A stretch of 8,046 nucleotides of DNA from Candidatus Atribacteria bacterium 1244-E10-H5-B2 (GTDB lineage Bacteria > Atribacterota > JS1 > SB-45 > 34-128). The translations under genes were made by a program, and so were the position numbers. Within the stretch, counting starts at the first letter, position 1, and each line of letters begins with the position of its first letter. Below are positions 1 through 5,390 of the stretch, piece after piece. A model generated the notes under the pieces. It was not told the origin of the DNA and made no database searches. It saw nothing but the letters and a program-made list of their open reading frames with translations. Location of the stretch: NCBI GenBank assembly GCA_003575245.1, contig NMQN01000296.1, positions 1 to 8,046 of the forward strand, given 5' to 3'.

Positions 1-84
1 CCTTTATTTATAAGGGTTTCAAAAATTTAAAATTAAAATAATATGGACTTCTGGCGTGTAATGGCGTATTCTACGACAAAACAT

Positions 85-113
85 TTGACAAAGTATCTTC
101 TATCCTTTATGAT
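85..113 (+). promoter_or_regulatory. Sigma70-type promoter for the recombinase gene
   Basis: TTGACA at 85-90, a 17-nt spacer and TATGAT at 108-113 match the housekeeping promoter consensus at 11 of 12 hexamer positions. Transcription would start near 120, leaving a leader of about 115 nt before the ATG at 234. That leader contains both palindromes described below, so the promoter probably sits under autoregulation. Confidence 0.6.
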
Positions 114-126
114 GATGGTAGAAAAT

Positions 127-142
127 TTTCGAGTACTCGAAA
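127..142. promoter_or_regulatory. 16-bp perfect palindrome, candidate operator
   Basis: TTTCGAGTACTCGAAA is a perfect inverted repeat with no spacer, starting 13 bp downstream of the -10 hexamer. A dimeric regulator bound here would block transcription of the recombinase. The position is seen; the operator role is inferred and the cognate repressor is unknown (HTH proteins are encoded at 1341 and 6183). Confidence 0.4.
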
Positions 143-187
143 TCAAATTACTGAAATTTTAGATAATAACAATGCTGAACGCTATGA

Positions 188-209
188 ATTGTTGTTACGT
201 AACAACAAT
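188..209. promoter_or_regulatory. 22-bp perfect palindrome before the recombinase RBS
   Basis: Positions 188-209 form a perfect palindrome (half site ATTGTTGTTAC) ending 9 nt before the Shine-Dalgarno at 219-226. It could be a recombinase binding site, an operator, or in RNA a hairpin affecting translation. Tyrosine recombinase core sites normally carry a 6-8 bp central spacer, which is absent here, so an operator is at least as likely. Confidence 0.4.
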
Positions 210-233
210 CTAACTATGAAGGAGGATAGAGAA

Positions 234-887
234 ATGAAAAGGCAAAAGACCCCAGTGGTTTTGACCAGGGAAGAGGTAGAAAAGTTAATAGAGGTAGGGG
301 CAGGGATAGAGAGGTTTTGTAAGAAGAAGCTAATGGAGGAGAAGCTAAAAGGTTCAAAGTCTCTGAACTATTTGAAGAATAACATCTTTTTAACGATACG
401 CAACCAAGCCATTATAAGGCTTTTGTTTAGCACGGGGATCAGAAATAGCGAAGCCTGCAACCTAAATGATGAGGATATCTACTTTGAAGAGAATAGAATT
501 AAGATCAGGGCTGGGAAGAGAGGGAATGATGAATACCAACCCTTAACTAAAGATGAGACCTGGAAGGAGCTAAGAAGATATCTAAGAGCAAGAAAAGCCT
601 TTAAATACAACAGGGGCAATGCTTTCTTTATTGGCAAAAATGGAGAGAGGGTCAATCCCCGGGAGCTGCAAAGATTTGTTAAGGAATATGGGAAGGGAGC
701 AGGGATCCAGAAGCAAGTTTATCCCCATATCCTGAGGCATAGCTTTGCAACGGAATATCTAAGGACTACCCGGGATTTGAGGCTAACGCAGAATGCTATG
801 AGGCATAAGAATCTGATGAGCACGATTGTCTATACTTACGTTTCTAAAGATGATGTGGCCAACGGGCTGGAGAAAGCGAACTTATAA
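234..887 (+). CDS. Tyrosine recombinase, catalytic domain only
   Basis: Site-specific recombinase of the lambda integrase/XerC-XerD family, which cuts and rejoins DNA through a covalent phosphotyrosine. Numbered from the ATG at 234 (217 aa), the expected active-site residues are present: Arg70 (TGIRNSEACNL), Lys95 (RAGKRG), His165 and Arg168 (HILRHSFATEYL), His191 (MRHKN), and nucleophile Tyr200 (VYTYVSK), 9 residues after His191 as usual. Typical Xer proteins are near 300 aa; here the N-terminal core-binding SAM-like domain is essentially missing, leaving a short basic N-terminus. The start at 234 is chosen because AAGGAGGA (219-226) lies 7 nt upstream; the frame is open further up, to 42, but with poorer starts. 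It probably resolves multimers or integrates the element. Family assignment is strong; substrate site unknown. Confidence 0.9.
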   Translation: MKRQKTPVVLTREEVEKLIEVGAGIERFCKKKLMEEKLKGSKSLNYLKNNIFLTIRNQAIIRLLFSTGIRNSEACNLNDEDIYFEENRIKIRAGKRGNDEYQPLTKDETWKELRRYLRARKAFKYNRGNAFFIGKNGERVNPRELQRFVKEYGKGAGIQKQVYPHILRHSFATEYLRTTRDLRLTQNAMRHKNLMSTIVYTYVSKDDVANGLEKANL

Positions 888-952
888 ACGCTTTTACTTA
901 TAGGGCTTTGAGAATGATTATCCCATTTTATGGGGTAGATTCTAGATTAAAA

Positions 953-988
953 AGAGAAACTGTCAGAATCTGATAGTTTCTTTCCTTG
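953..988 (+). terminator. Hairpin terminator after the recombinase gene
   Basis: Positions 956-966 pair with 970-980 (GAAACUGUCAG with CUGAUAGUUUC, one G-U wobble, loop AAU), and flanking A and U residues extend the stem to about 13-14 bp. The stem is followed by TTTCCTT and preceded by an A-rich run, so it could act in both directions. It lies 66 nt after the recombinase stop. The U tract is interrupted, hence moderate confidence. Confidence 0.55.
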
Positions 989-1036
989 GCGGTTGAAGAG
1001 CAACATCAGCTAAAACAAGGATTGAAAGCTCTTTGA

Positions 1037-1060
1037 AACTTTCAAACGCGTTTGAAAGTT
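1037..1060. repeat. 24-bp perfect palindrome
   Basis: A perfect inverted repeat centred between 1048 and 1049 (half site AACTTTCAAACG). Its outer arms belong to a TTTGAAAC/TTTGAAAG word that recurs nearby. It is the largest perfect palindrome I found and lies in a gene-free stretch with other repeats. It could be a recombination site, an origin or nicking cruciform, a centromere for the partition system, or a terminator without a U tract. Confidence 0.5.
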
Positions 1061-1279
1061 CAGACCACTGCGGGGGTGGGGATATCCCTTATCCTATAAG
1101 GCTTTTAGCTAAAAACTACGCTATATATGGGGGTATGTTTTAAGGGTCAAGAAAGTCAGTCAAGCGGTTTGAAAGCCTTTGTTTATAAGGGCTTTAGCAA
1201 CGTCCTATAACAGGTGTTATGTAAAGTAATTTAAAAACAGGTTAGTTAGGTAGAAAATTTTTTATATTAGTTTCTTTCT

Positions 1280-1308
1280 TTGCTATGTTTGTTTGTATAT
1301 GGTAAGAT
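1280..1308 (+). promoter_or_regulatory. Possible promoter for the HTH gene
   Basis: TTGCTA (1280-1285), a 17-nt spacer and TAAGAT (1303-1308) each match the sigma70 hexamers at four of six positions. The start site would fall near 1315, about 25 nt before the ATG at 1341. The match is weak, but placement and spacing are right. Confidence 0.3.
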
Positions 1309-1340
1309 TAGGTATATCGAATATAAGGGGGTCTAAAGTT

Positions 1341-1538
1341 ATGGCTAACAAAACTATCAGGATCGGAAAGAAACAATTTTATAATGTAGAAACCTTAGCG
1401 AAAATGTTATCTATACCAGTGCAAACGGTCAGGCTGTATATACGAAGGGGCAGGATCAAAGCTTTAAAGATAGGTAAATTCTACCTGGTAAGTGAAGAAA
1501 ACTTACAGAAATTTCTTGATGGGGAAGGTGATAAATAG
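1341..1538 (+). CDS. Excisionase-family helix-turn-helix protein
   Basis: A 65-aa DNA-binding protein. Residues from about 11 on (YNVETLAKMLSI, PVQTVRLYIRRGRIKAL, KIGKFYLVSEENLQKFL) follow the MerR-like/excisionase HTH_17 pattern: helix, turn, recognition helix with Arg/Tyr, a beta hairpin wing, and a final helix ending near a Gly. Such proteins act as recombination directionality factors or small regulators. The ATG at 1341 is chosen over an upstream in-frame ATG at 1293 because AAGGGGG (1325-1331) lies 9 nt before it and the family begins close to this point. It is followed 2 nt after its stop by a zinc-ribbon gene whose ribosome site (GAAGGTGA) lies inside this gene, so the two are likely co-translated. 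It is a candidate partner of the recombinase at 234. Confidence 0.75.
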   Translation: MANKTIRIGKKQFYNVETLAKMLSIPVQTVRLYIRRGRIKALKIGKFYLVSEENLQKFLDGEGDK

Positions 1539-1540
1539 CT

Positions 1541-1693
1541 ATGGCACCTAAATATAAATGCTCTAATTGTCATCGGGTATTTTATGGCTGGGGTATGAAA
1601 AGTAAATGCTCTAACTGCGGTGGTAAGCTCCAGGAAGTTTATTCTGATAATAAGAAAAAATTAGCTGAAGGAGGTGATTATTATATAGATTAA
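1541..1693 (+). CDS. 50-aa CX2C-X12-CX2C zinc-ribbon protein
   Basis: A tiny protein with four cysteines at 7, 10, 23 and 26 (YKCSNCHRVFYGWG ... SKCSNCGGKL), the layout of a zinc ribbon. It is a close relative of the 41-aa protein at 6056, sharing the Cys spacing, the GWG motif after the first pair and CGGKL after the second, and a looser relative of the protein at 5753. The lysine-rich tail is unlike the 6056 copy. It starts 2 nt after the upstream HTH gene, suggesting a two-gene unit. It probably binds zinc and perhaps nucleic acid or a protein partner; no specific function can be assigned. A strong ribosome-site-like GGAGGTGA lies inside its 3' end with no good ORF after it. Confidence 0.7.
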   Translation: MAPKYKCSNCHRVFYGWGMKSKCSNCGGKLQEVYSDNKKKLAEGGDYYID

Positions 1694-1755
1694 AGACAGG
1701 AGATATGGGAGTCTTTTTGTAAGATATTTAAAAATTTAAGGAGGATTAAAAAGAA

Positions 1756-2178
1756 ATGAAAAGGAAGCATTCTTTAGTAGTTGTGTTTTTAGTACTCGCA
1801 ATCTTCCTAAGTGGTTGTGGCGGAGTGGTAACCCCTTCGATTTCAGATAAAGTACAAATACAGAATCTAATAAGTAATTTTTGTGTAGCGGCATCTGATG
1901 GAAATTGGAGCTTGGTTCAAAGTTATTACTATCCCAATTCGACAGCCTATCAAATGTTAGAACAGCTTGAAGATTTATATAATTCTTACCCACAACAAAC
2001 TGGGGTGACATTATCAGTAACTCCTACTATATATTCAATAGATATAACAGGGAATGAGGCAACTATATCAGTTAGTTTTTATATGCAAATATGTTACCAA
2101 GGAGAATGTACAAGTGTTTCAGGTGGAAAACAAACTATGGGTCTAATAAAAAGTAGTGGAAAGTGGTACCTATTATAG
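1756..2178 (+). CDS. NTF2-like (DUF4878-type) lipoprotein
   Basis: A 140-aa secreted lipoprotein. Residues 1-20 are a signal peptide (MKRK, a hydrophobic core, then lipobox FLSG) with the lipidated Cys at 21. The mature part starts with a helix (SDKVQIQNLISNFCVAASDGN), has central beta-prone segments and ends in GLIKSSGKWYLL. This order, with the terminal GKWYLL strand, is typical of NTF2-like/DUF4878 lipoproteins, small cone-shaped domains of mostly unknown ligand. AAGGAGGA (1738-1745) sits 10 nt before the ATG. The signal peptide closely resembles that of the lipoprotein at 4319 even in DNA, while the mature parts are unrelated. It is followed by a structured RNA candidate rather than a U-tract terminator. 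Lipoprotein call is firm; fold call moderate. Confidence 0.8.
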   Translation: MKRKHSLVVVFLVLAIFLSGCGGVVTPSISDKVQIQNLISNFCVAASDGNWSLVQSYYYPNSTAYQMLEQLEDLYNSYPQQTGVTLSVTPTIYSIDITGNEATISVSFYMQICYQGECTSVSGGKQTMGLIKSSGKWYLL

Positions 2179-2194
2179 TTAACTAAAATATTAA

Positions 2195-2276
2195 AGAGGG
2201 CCAGGGAAAACCCGCTGACTGAGATCGTTTCTCATTAGGTTACAATCTCAATCTTTGGGAATTCCCCGACCCTTCT
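2195..2276 (+). ncRNA. Candidate structured RNA, long interrupted stem
   Basis: The 132-nt gap between the lipoprotein and the 51-aa membrane gene folds into one nested stem. AGAGGG (2195-2200) pairs with CCCUUCU (2270-2276), GGGAA (2204-2208) with UUCCC (2262-2266), CCC (2211-2213) with GGG (2257-2259), and UGAGAU (2220-2225) with AUCUCA (2245-2250). The internal loops are symmetric (3x3, 2x2, 6x6) and the apical loop has 19 nt. An alternative hairpin UGAGA/UCUCA (2220-2233) competes with the apical helix, which could allow switching. No U tract follows, so it is not a standard terminator. Only one copy is present, so there is no covariation support. Confidence 0.4.
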
Positions 2277-2310
2277 ATCTTATCATAAAAATAAGAAAGA
2301 AGGTAAAAAA

Positions 2311-2466
2311 ATGGATATGTTTTTTGTATGGTTAGGGTTTATATTAGTTGCAGGTGGATTTGTTTATATCGGTATTTGGCAAAAAAACGAGCCGAGAAGG
2401 ATCCATGGATATATAGAGAAGGAAAGAAAATTCATTAAAAAGATGATTGATTTCGATAAAAGATAA
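2311..2466 (+). CDS. 51-aa single-pass membrane peptide
   Basis: A small protein with a hydrophobic helix at about residues 4-23 (FFVWLGFILVAGGFVYIGIW) and a strongly basic, helical cytoplasmic-type tail. An AGAAGG-like ribosome site lies about 8 nt before the ATG. It is bounded by a structured RNA candidate upstream and, 3 nt after its stop, by two-hairpin element R1. No family is recognised. Size and shape resemble small membrane effectors (type I toxin peptides, holin-like or regulatory peptides), but that is only analogy. Similar minis occur at 6440 and 6659. Confidence 0.55.
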   Translation: MDMFFVWLGFILVAGGFVYIGIWQKNEPRRIHGYIEKERKFIKKMIDFDKR

Positions 2467-2469
2467 TCT

Positions 2470-2550
2470 GGCGGTCCAGTCTTTCTCTCTCCAGAGTTCA
2501 CTGGATTGCCGGCCCTGCTCCCCGATTACTAAAACTCTCTCGGGGAGCGG
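2470..2550 (+). ncRNA. Two-hairpin element R1 (copy 1 of 3)
   Basis: Stem 1: 2470-2480 (GGCGGUCCAGU) pairs over all 11 bp with 2500-2510 (ACUGGAUUGCC), 19-nt loop. Stem 2: 2515-2525 (CUGCUCCCCGA) pairs over 11 bp with 2540-2550 (UCGGGGAGCGG), 14-nt loop. Compared with R2 and R3, stem bases change on both sides so that pairing is kept (AGU/ACU instead of GG/CC; CCCCGA/UCGGGG instead of CUCUGG/CCGGAG). That is what a functional RNA shows. No U tract follows. It begins 3 nt after the membrane-peptide stop and ends 92 nt before parA. Confidence 0.65.
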
Positions 2551-2642
2551 CTGAATTTATATAATTTATACAATATTTTTTAAAAATTTGTGGCTGCTAT
2601 ACTTGTGGGATAAATGTTTATGCCTAAAGAAAAGGAATATTT

Positions 2643-3356
2643 ATGCGAAGAATAGCGATATTAAATTTTAAAGGTGGAACCGGGAAAACTACGACAGCGG
2701 TAAATTTATCTTATGCTCTATCTCTTAAAAATTATAAGGTTTTAATTGTGGATTGTGATCCTCAAGGAACAGTTTCGAGCTGGCTCGGTCTAAATCCTGA
2801 AAATACTTTATACGATCTACTTACTGGTGAGGCTCGATTAGAAGATTGTATTTATCCGGCCAGGAGCAAATTGGATATTATTGCCAGTAATAAATATTTA
2901 GCACGTATCGAGTTTAAATTAACTAAAGGGGAAGCTGTAGAAAAGGTCTTTAGTAAAAAATTTAGAACTTTGAAGGAATATGATTTTATTTTCTTAGACT
3001 GTCCACCGAGTTTTAGTATTCTAAATCTTAACGCTTTAGAATATGCAGAGGAGATATTTCTACCGGTGAGTATGGATTATTTATCACTTCGAGGAGTAAA
3101 ACAGGTTATAGAATTGTTACCCGAGAATATTAAGCTAACCAAAATAATACCAACCTTTTATGATAAGAGGACCAGGAAAAGCAAAGAGATATTAGAAGAT
3201 TTAAAAAATTTCTTTAAAGATAAGGTTACTAAGCCCATAAGAATAAACACTCGAATATCAGAATGCAATAGCTTCCATAAGACAATTTTCGAGTATGATC
3301 CTAAAAGTAGGGGGGCAATTGATTATAAAAATTTAGCTGAGGAGATAATAAAATGA
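2643..3356 (+). CDS. parA: ParA-family partition ATPase
   Basis: A 237-aa Walker-type (deviant P-loop) ATPase that drives segregation of low-copy replicons with a centromere-binding partner. Visible motifs: deviant Walker A FKGGTGKTTTAVNLSYAL with signature Lys10 and Lys15; Walker A' VLIVDCDPQGT with Asp37/Asp39; Walker B DFIFLDCPP with Asp119; and LPVSMDYLSLRGVKQ in the nucleoside region. It lacks the N-terminal HTH extension of type Ia ParA, matching the short type Ib (ParF/Soj-like) class. AAAGGAA lies 6 nt before the ATG. A 13-codon overlapping ORF at 2614-2655 ends just inside the gene and might couple translation. The gene overlaps the next by ATGA, strongly implying a two-gene partition operon. 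AT-rich DNA with TATAAT-like words precedes it at 2556-2603. Confidence 0.9.
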   Translation: MRRIAILNFKGGTGKTTTAVNLSYALSLKNYKVLIVDCDPQGTVSSWLGLNPENTLYDLLTGEARLEDCIYPARSKLDIIASNKYLARIEFKLTKGEAVEKVFSKKFRTLKEYDFIFLDCPPSFSILNLNALEYAEEIFLPVSMDYLSLRGVKQVIELLPENIKLTKIIPTFYDKRTRKSKEILEDLKNFFKDKVTKPIRINTRISECNSFHKTIFEYDPKSRGAIDYKNLAEEIIK

Positions 3357-3631
3357 AGAAAAGAACCGGTGAAAGCATGAAGGACCTAATGCTGGGTGAA
3401 GAATTGTATAAAAGGAAATCTACTAGTAAGACAGTAAAACAGCATACCAGCAAAACAGTAAAACGACAAACCGATAAACCAGCAAAGCAGAATACAGTTA
3501 ATAAAAAGGCTACCTACTACATTAGAGACTCTTTAGTTAAAAGGCTAAAATATTTAGCAGTAGAAAGAGAAAAGGATTTATCTAGCCTGGTTAGTGAGGC
3601 CATCGAGGATCTAATAAAAAAATATGAATGA
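3353..3631 (+). CDS. Ribbon-helix-helix partition partner (ParG-like)
   Basis: A 92-aa basic protein overlapping parA by 4 nt (ATGA), so translationally coupled. Residues 1-50 are a low-complexity basic arm with imperfect Thr/Lys repeats (TSKTVKQ, TSKTVKR, TDKPAKQ). Residues 53-92 (TYYIRDSLVKRLKYLAVE, LSSLVSEAIEDLIKKYE) have the ribbon strand and two helices of a ribbon-helix-helix domain. In type Ib systems such a protein binds the centromere, represses the operon and uses a flexible N-terminal arm to stimulate ParA ATPase. Position and fold support that role here; the centromere is unidentified, with the repeats at 888-1200 and 7511-7553 as candidates. Confidence 0.75.
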   Translation: MKKRTGESMKDLMLGEELYKRKSTSKTVKQHTSKTVKRQTDKPAKQNTVNKKATYYIRDSLVKRLKYLAVEREKDLSSLVSEAIEDLIKKYE

Positions 3632-3668
3632 TAAACTAGCATTTACATCAAATAGGAGAAAAGAATAA

Positions 3669-4238
3669 ATGAAAAATAAAAAAGAAAAAATAAAGGTGAC
3701 GCCTGAAGAGCTTGGCAAAGTATTGTGTGTATTCAGCCACAATATGACATGTAGGTACTTAGATGACGAAGAAATGCTTCAGGGTTTAGGAATTAAAAAA
3801 ATAGAAGGAGATTCACTTTATCACCAAGACAAAAAAAAACGGCAAAAAACACATTTAGGTGTAGAGATAGTAACAGCATTATTTTATTTTACTGTTTTAC
3901 AAATTGACGAACTCTTCAAGGGTGAAGAAATAGGAAATAGAATTTTGGATAGTATGCGTGAAGCACATCATAAGGTAATGGATTTAGATGAAGCAGGAAT
4001 CAATATTGCAGAAGAACATTTTGTAAAGAGATATGAAGAGTATACGGATGCAAGTGAGGAAAAGAGAGGACCTAATTGGTTATGGCCAGTAACTCACCAT
4101 ATACTTAACAATTTAAGACAGGAAAAAACAGAAGACTGGCGTCCTATGGCGAAATTAATGATATTCTTGGAAAATGTTACGGTAGAAATTTCTGATTTAA
4201 TAAAAAATAAATATGAAATTGTTAACAGGCTTTCCTAG
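3669..4238 (+). CDS. Hypothetical 189-aa helical protein
   Basis: I do not recognise this protein. It has a charged N-terminus, a hydrophobic helix in the middle (VEIVTALFYFTVLQIDELF) too interrupted for a clear membrane segment, a helix with EAHHKVMDLDEAG, an aromatic patch RGPNWLWPVTHHIL, and a helical C-terminus. It has no signal peptide, cysteine cluster or nucleotide-binding motif. An AGGAGAA ribosome site lies 8 nt before the ATG. It directly follows the partition pair, so a replication or copy-control role is possible, but no Rep motif is visible. The region just before its ATG (AGGAGAAAAGAATAA) is repeated at 4257-4271 before a 7-codon ORF, a sign of local duplication. Confidence 0.7.
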   Translation: MKNKKEKIKVTPEELGKVLCVFSHNMTCRYLDDEEMLQGLGIKKIEGDSLYHQDKKKRQKTHLGVEIVTALFYFTVLQIDELFKGEEIGNRILDSMREAHHKVMDLDEAGINIAEEHFVKRYEEYTDASEEKRGPNWLWPVTHHILNNLRQEKTEDWRPMAKLMIFLENVTVEISDLIKNKYEIVNRLS

Positions 4239-4318
4239 TGGCAAAAATCACTGCACAGGAGAAAAGAATAATGAAGTTAGAAAAGGTATTCTAAAAAATT
4301 AAAGGGGGTATTTAGAAA

Positions 4319-4753
4319 ATGAAAAGGAAATATTTTTTAGTAGTTTTAATTTTGATACTGGCTATACTTTTATCGGGTTGTGGTGGTGGAGATTCTACTA
4401 AGAGTGGAGAGGTAATAACAACGGAGATAAAACAGGAGATTAAAAATATAAATGAGGGATCTGCAAGCAAGTATATTTCGATCACTAATATTAAAGAAAG
4501 CGTTGGAACATCTGTTTCCGTCGATGTTGAGTTTTTATATGAACCTGAATCGTATGACGAAGTTAAAATTTGGACTGATTCTGTTTGTAAAAGTTGCCAT
4601 AAAGTTTTGAAAAAATATAATATTAATTATTCCACCTATGTTTGGGCAAAGCGTCCTAAGGGTGAAGGTTTTATAAAAATATATGGAAGGACCAACTACG
4701 ATAAATATTCAGGTATATTCAAATTCAAAGACGCAAAAGAACTTAATTTATAA
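4319..4753 (+). CDS. Lipoprotein with a CKSCH motif
   Basis: A 144-aa lipoprotein. Signal peptide 1-20 (MKRK, hydrophobic core, lipobox LLSG) and lipidated Cys21, followed by a Gly-rich linker. The mature part is alpha/beta: beta-prone VSVDVEFLYEP, a helix with two cysteines (DSVCKSCHKVLKKY, residues 88-100), then alternating strands (YSTYVWAKRP, GFIKIYGRTNYD, SGIFKFKDA). CKSCH fits the c-type heme consensus CXXCH, but a lone match in a small protein without other cytochrome features is weak; a disulfide or metal site is equally possible. AAAGGGGG at 4301-4308 lies 10 nt before the ATG. The signal peptide is nearly the same as in the protein at 1756, implying a shared or copied export cassette. 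Confidence 0.75.
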   Translation: MKRKYFLVVLILILAILLSGCGGGDSTKSGEVITTEIKQEIKNINEGSASKYISITNIKESVGTSVSVDVEFLYEPESYDEVKIWTDSVCKSCHKVLKKYNINYSTYVWAKRPKGEGFIKIYGRTNYDKYSGIFKFKDAKELNL

Positions 4754-4781
4754 TTAATAAATTTCCGAATGGGGTTAAAAG

Positions 4782-4849
4782 ATGAAGAATAAAATAGCCT
4801 ATATCCCCAGTCAAAAAGAATTTCTCCAGAGGGAGTAGTAATAGGCTAT
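4782..4849 (+). other. Inverted repeat with an 18-codon ORF
   Basis: ATAGCCTAT (4794-4802) is matched by ATAGGCTAT (4841-4849). Inside the loop, CTCC (4824-4827) can pair with GGAG (4832-4835). The same stretch carries an ORF of 18 codons from ATG 4782 to TAG 4838, with only a weak GGGG ribosome site. It is either a small RNA hairpin or attenuator before the acyl carrier protein gene, or chance. I cannot decide. Confidence 0.25.
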
Positions 4850-4855
4850 AAAGAG

Positions 4856-4932
4856 TAAAGAGATGCGAACTAGGGCTATCAGGGAACGTTTTTTGGGGTA
4901 TTCTGAACAGTTTATTCAATAATAAAAGGTGG
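4856..4932 (+). repeat. Leader repeat, copy 1 (before the ACP gene)
   Basis: A stretch of about 75 nt ending at the ribosome site of the ACP gene, repeated before the gene at 7734 and more loosely before that at 5447. A core of 23 nt (4875-4897) is identical to 7671-7693. It contains a 19-codon ORF from ATG 4863 to TAA 4922 (MRTRAIRERFLGYSEQFIQ). In copy 3 the ATG is ACG and one base is missing, so conservation as DNA or RNA is more likely than as this peptide. It may be a promoter, 5' UTR or attenuator module. Confidence 0.5.
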
Positions 4933-4944
4933 TGAAAGAATAGA

Positions 4945-5169
4945 ATGGAATCCAGGGACAAAATAAAAAAGATACTCGTAGATCGATTAGGAGTTGTTGA
5001 AAGCAAAATTACCGAAAATTCTTCTTTTATTGATGATCTGGGTTTAGATTCTTTAGATATAGTTGAACTAATAATGCTTTTTGAAGAAGAATTCAATATA
5101 GAAATTCCGGATGAAGATATGGAAAAAATTAAGACTGTCGGAGATGCGATTAAATACTTAGATAAATAA
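4945..5169 (+). CDS. acpP: Acyl carrier protein
   Basis: A 74-aa acidic four-helix protein carrying acyl chains on a 4'-phosphopantetheine arm. The attachment motif is intact: [20 protein letters not shown] with Ser36, the same number as in Escherichia coli AcpP. The rest fits too (helix III around [19 protein letters not shown]). Length is normal for a free ACP. GGTGGTGA at 4928-4935 is the ribosome site. No fatty-acid or polyketide enzyme lies in the window, so it would need host synthases or a partner elsewhere. A solitary ACP on a plasmid-like element is unusual; it might supply acyl groups for a modification or lipid function, or act as a protein-binding factor. It could be AcpP or a specialised paralogue. 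Confidence 0.9.
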   Translation: MESRDKIKKILVDRLGVVESKITENSSFIDDLGLDSLDIVELIMLFEEEFNIEIPDEDMEKIKTVGDAIKYLDK

Positions 5170-5193
5170 AAATATAAGGGAATGGTCTAAAGA

Positions 5194-5382
5194 ATGATGC
5201 CAATAAAGCTAAAGGCTTTAGAAGAAACCAGGGCTTTCTATAAGGCGGAATTGGAGAAGGAAGAACTGACGGAAAAAGAAAGAGATAAATATTTAAGTGC
5301 TTTAGGTCTTATTGAGGGATTTATTGAAAGGAGAGAGAAAGCCGAAGAAGAAGGGAAGCATAAAAAATTTATTGACGCTTAG
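5194..5382 (+). CDS. Small helical charged protein
   Basis: A 62-aa protein that should form two long amphipathic helices (KALEETRAFYKAELEKEEL, then a Glu/Lys-rich helix through LIEGFIERREKAEEEG). Unrecognised. A 36-residue stretch aligns without gaps with the protein at 5447 (shared AELE, L, S, I and R positions), hinting at paralogy. AAGGG lies a rather long 13 nt before the ATG. After the TAG stop the same frame stays open for 20 codons (KGFKVVFKGILGKLLNNKGD) through leader repeat copy 2, probably coincidental. Confidence 0.6.
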   Translation: MMPIKLKALEETRAFYKAELEKEELTEKERDKYLSALGLIEGFIERREKAEEEGKHKKFIDA

Positions 5383-5390
5383 AAGGGGTT

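Larger units (their letters stand above)
898..1198. repeat. Dispersed TATAAGGGCTTTAGC repeats in a gene-free region
   Basis: Related short repeats occur at 898-909 (TTATAGGGCTTT), 1095-1109 (TATAAGGCTTTTAGC) and 1184-1198 (TATAAGGGCTTTAGC). Similar ones lie at 9-19 and 7511-7527. TTTGAAAG/TTTGAAAC words recur around 1023, 1033, 1051 and 1169. The whole of 888-1340 has no convincing ORF. It also holds a terminator, a 24-bp palindrome, TTTTAGCTAAAA at 1105-1116, ATAACA-GG-TGTTAT at 1207-1220, and a G-rich run near 1071-1081. Iteron-like words plus palindromes beside a recombinase suggest a replication origin or recombinase arm sites; which one is inference. Confidence 0.45.

Noticed and set aside
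888..1240. CRISPR array, prompted by repeated TATAAGGGCTTT and TTTGAAAG words
   Set aside because: Repeats are too short, irregularly spaced and diverged, with no cas genes.
1705..1722. Five-codon ORF MGVFL, like the MGFCL at 7385
   Set aside because: Too short to support; the resemblance of two five-residue peptides is probably chance.
2195..2276. TPP riboswitch, prompted by CUGAGA and ACCC-like words
   Set aside because: The conserved two-arm TPP core cannot be aligned and the downstream gene is a small membrane peptide, not thiamine metabolism.
4271..4294. Seven-codon ORF (MKLEKVF) with a ribosome site copied from the 3669 gene
   Set aside because: It is most likely a duplication remnant before the lipoprotein and is too short to call a gene.
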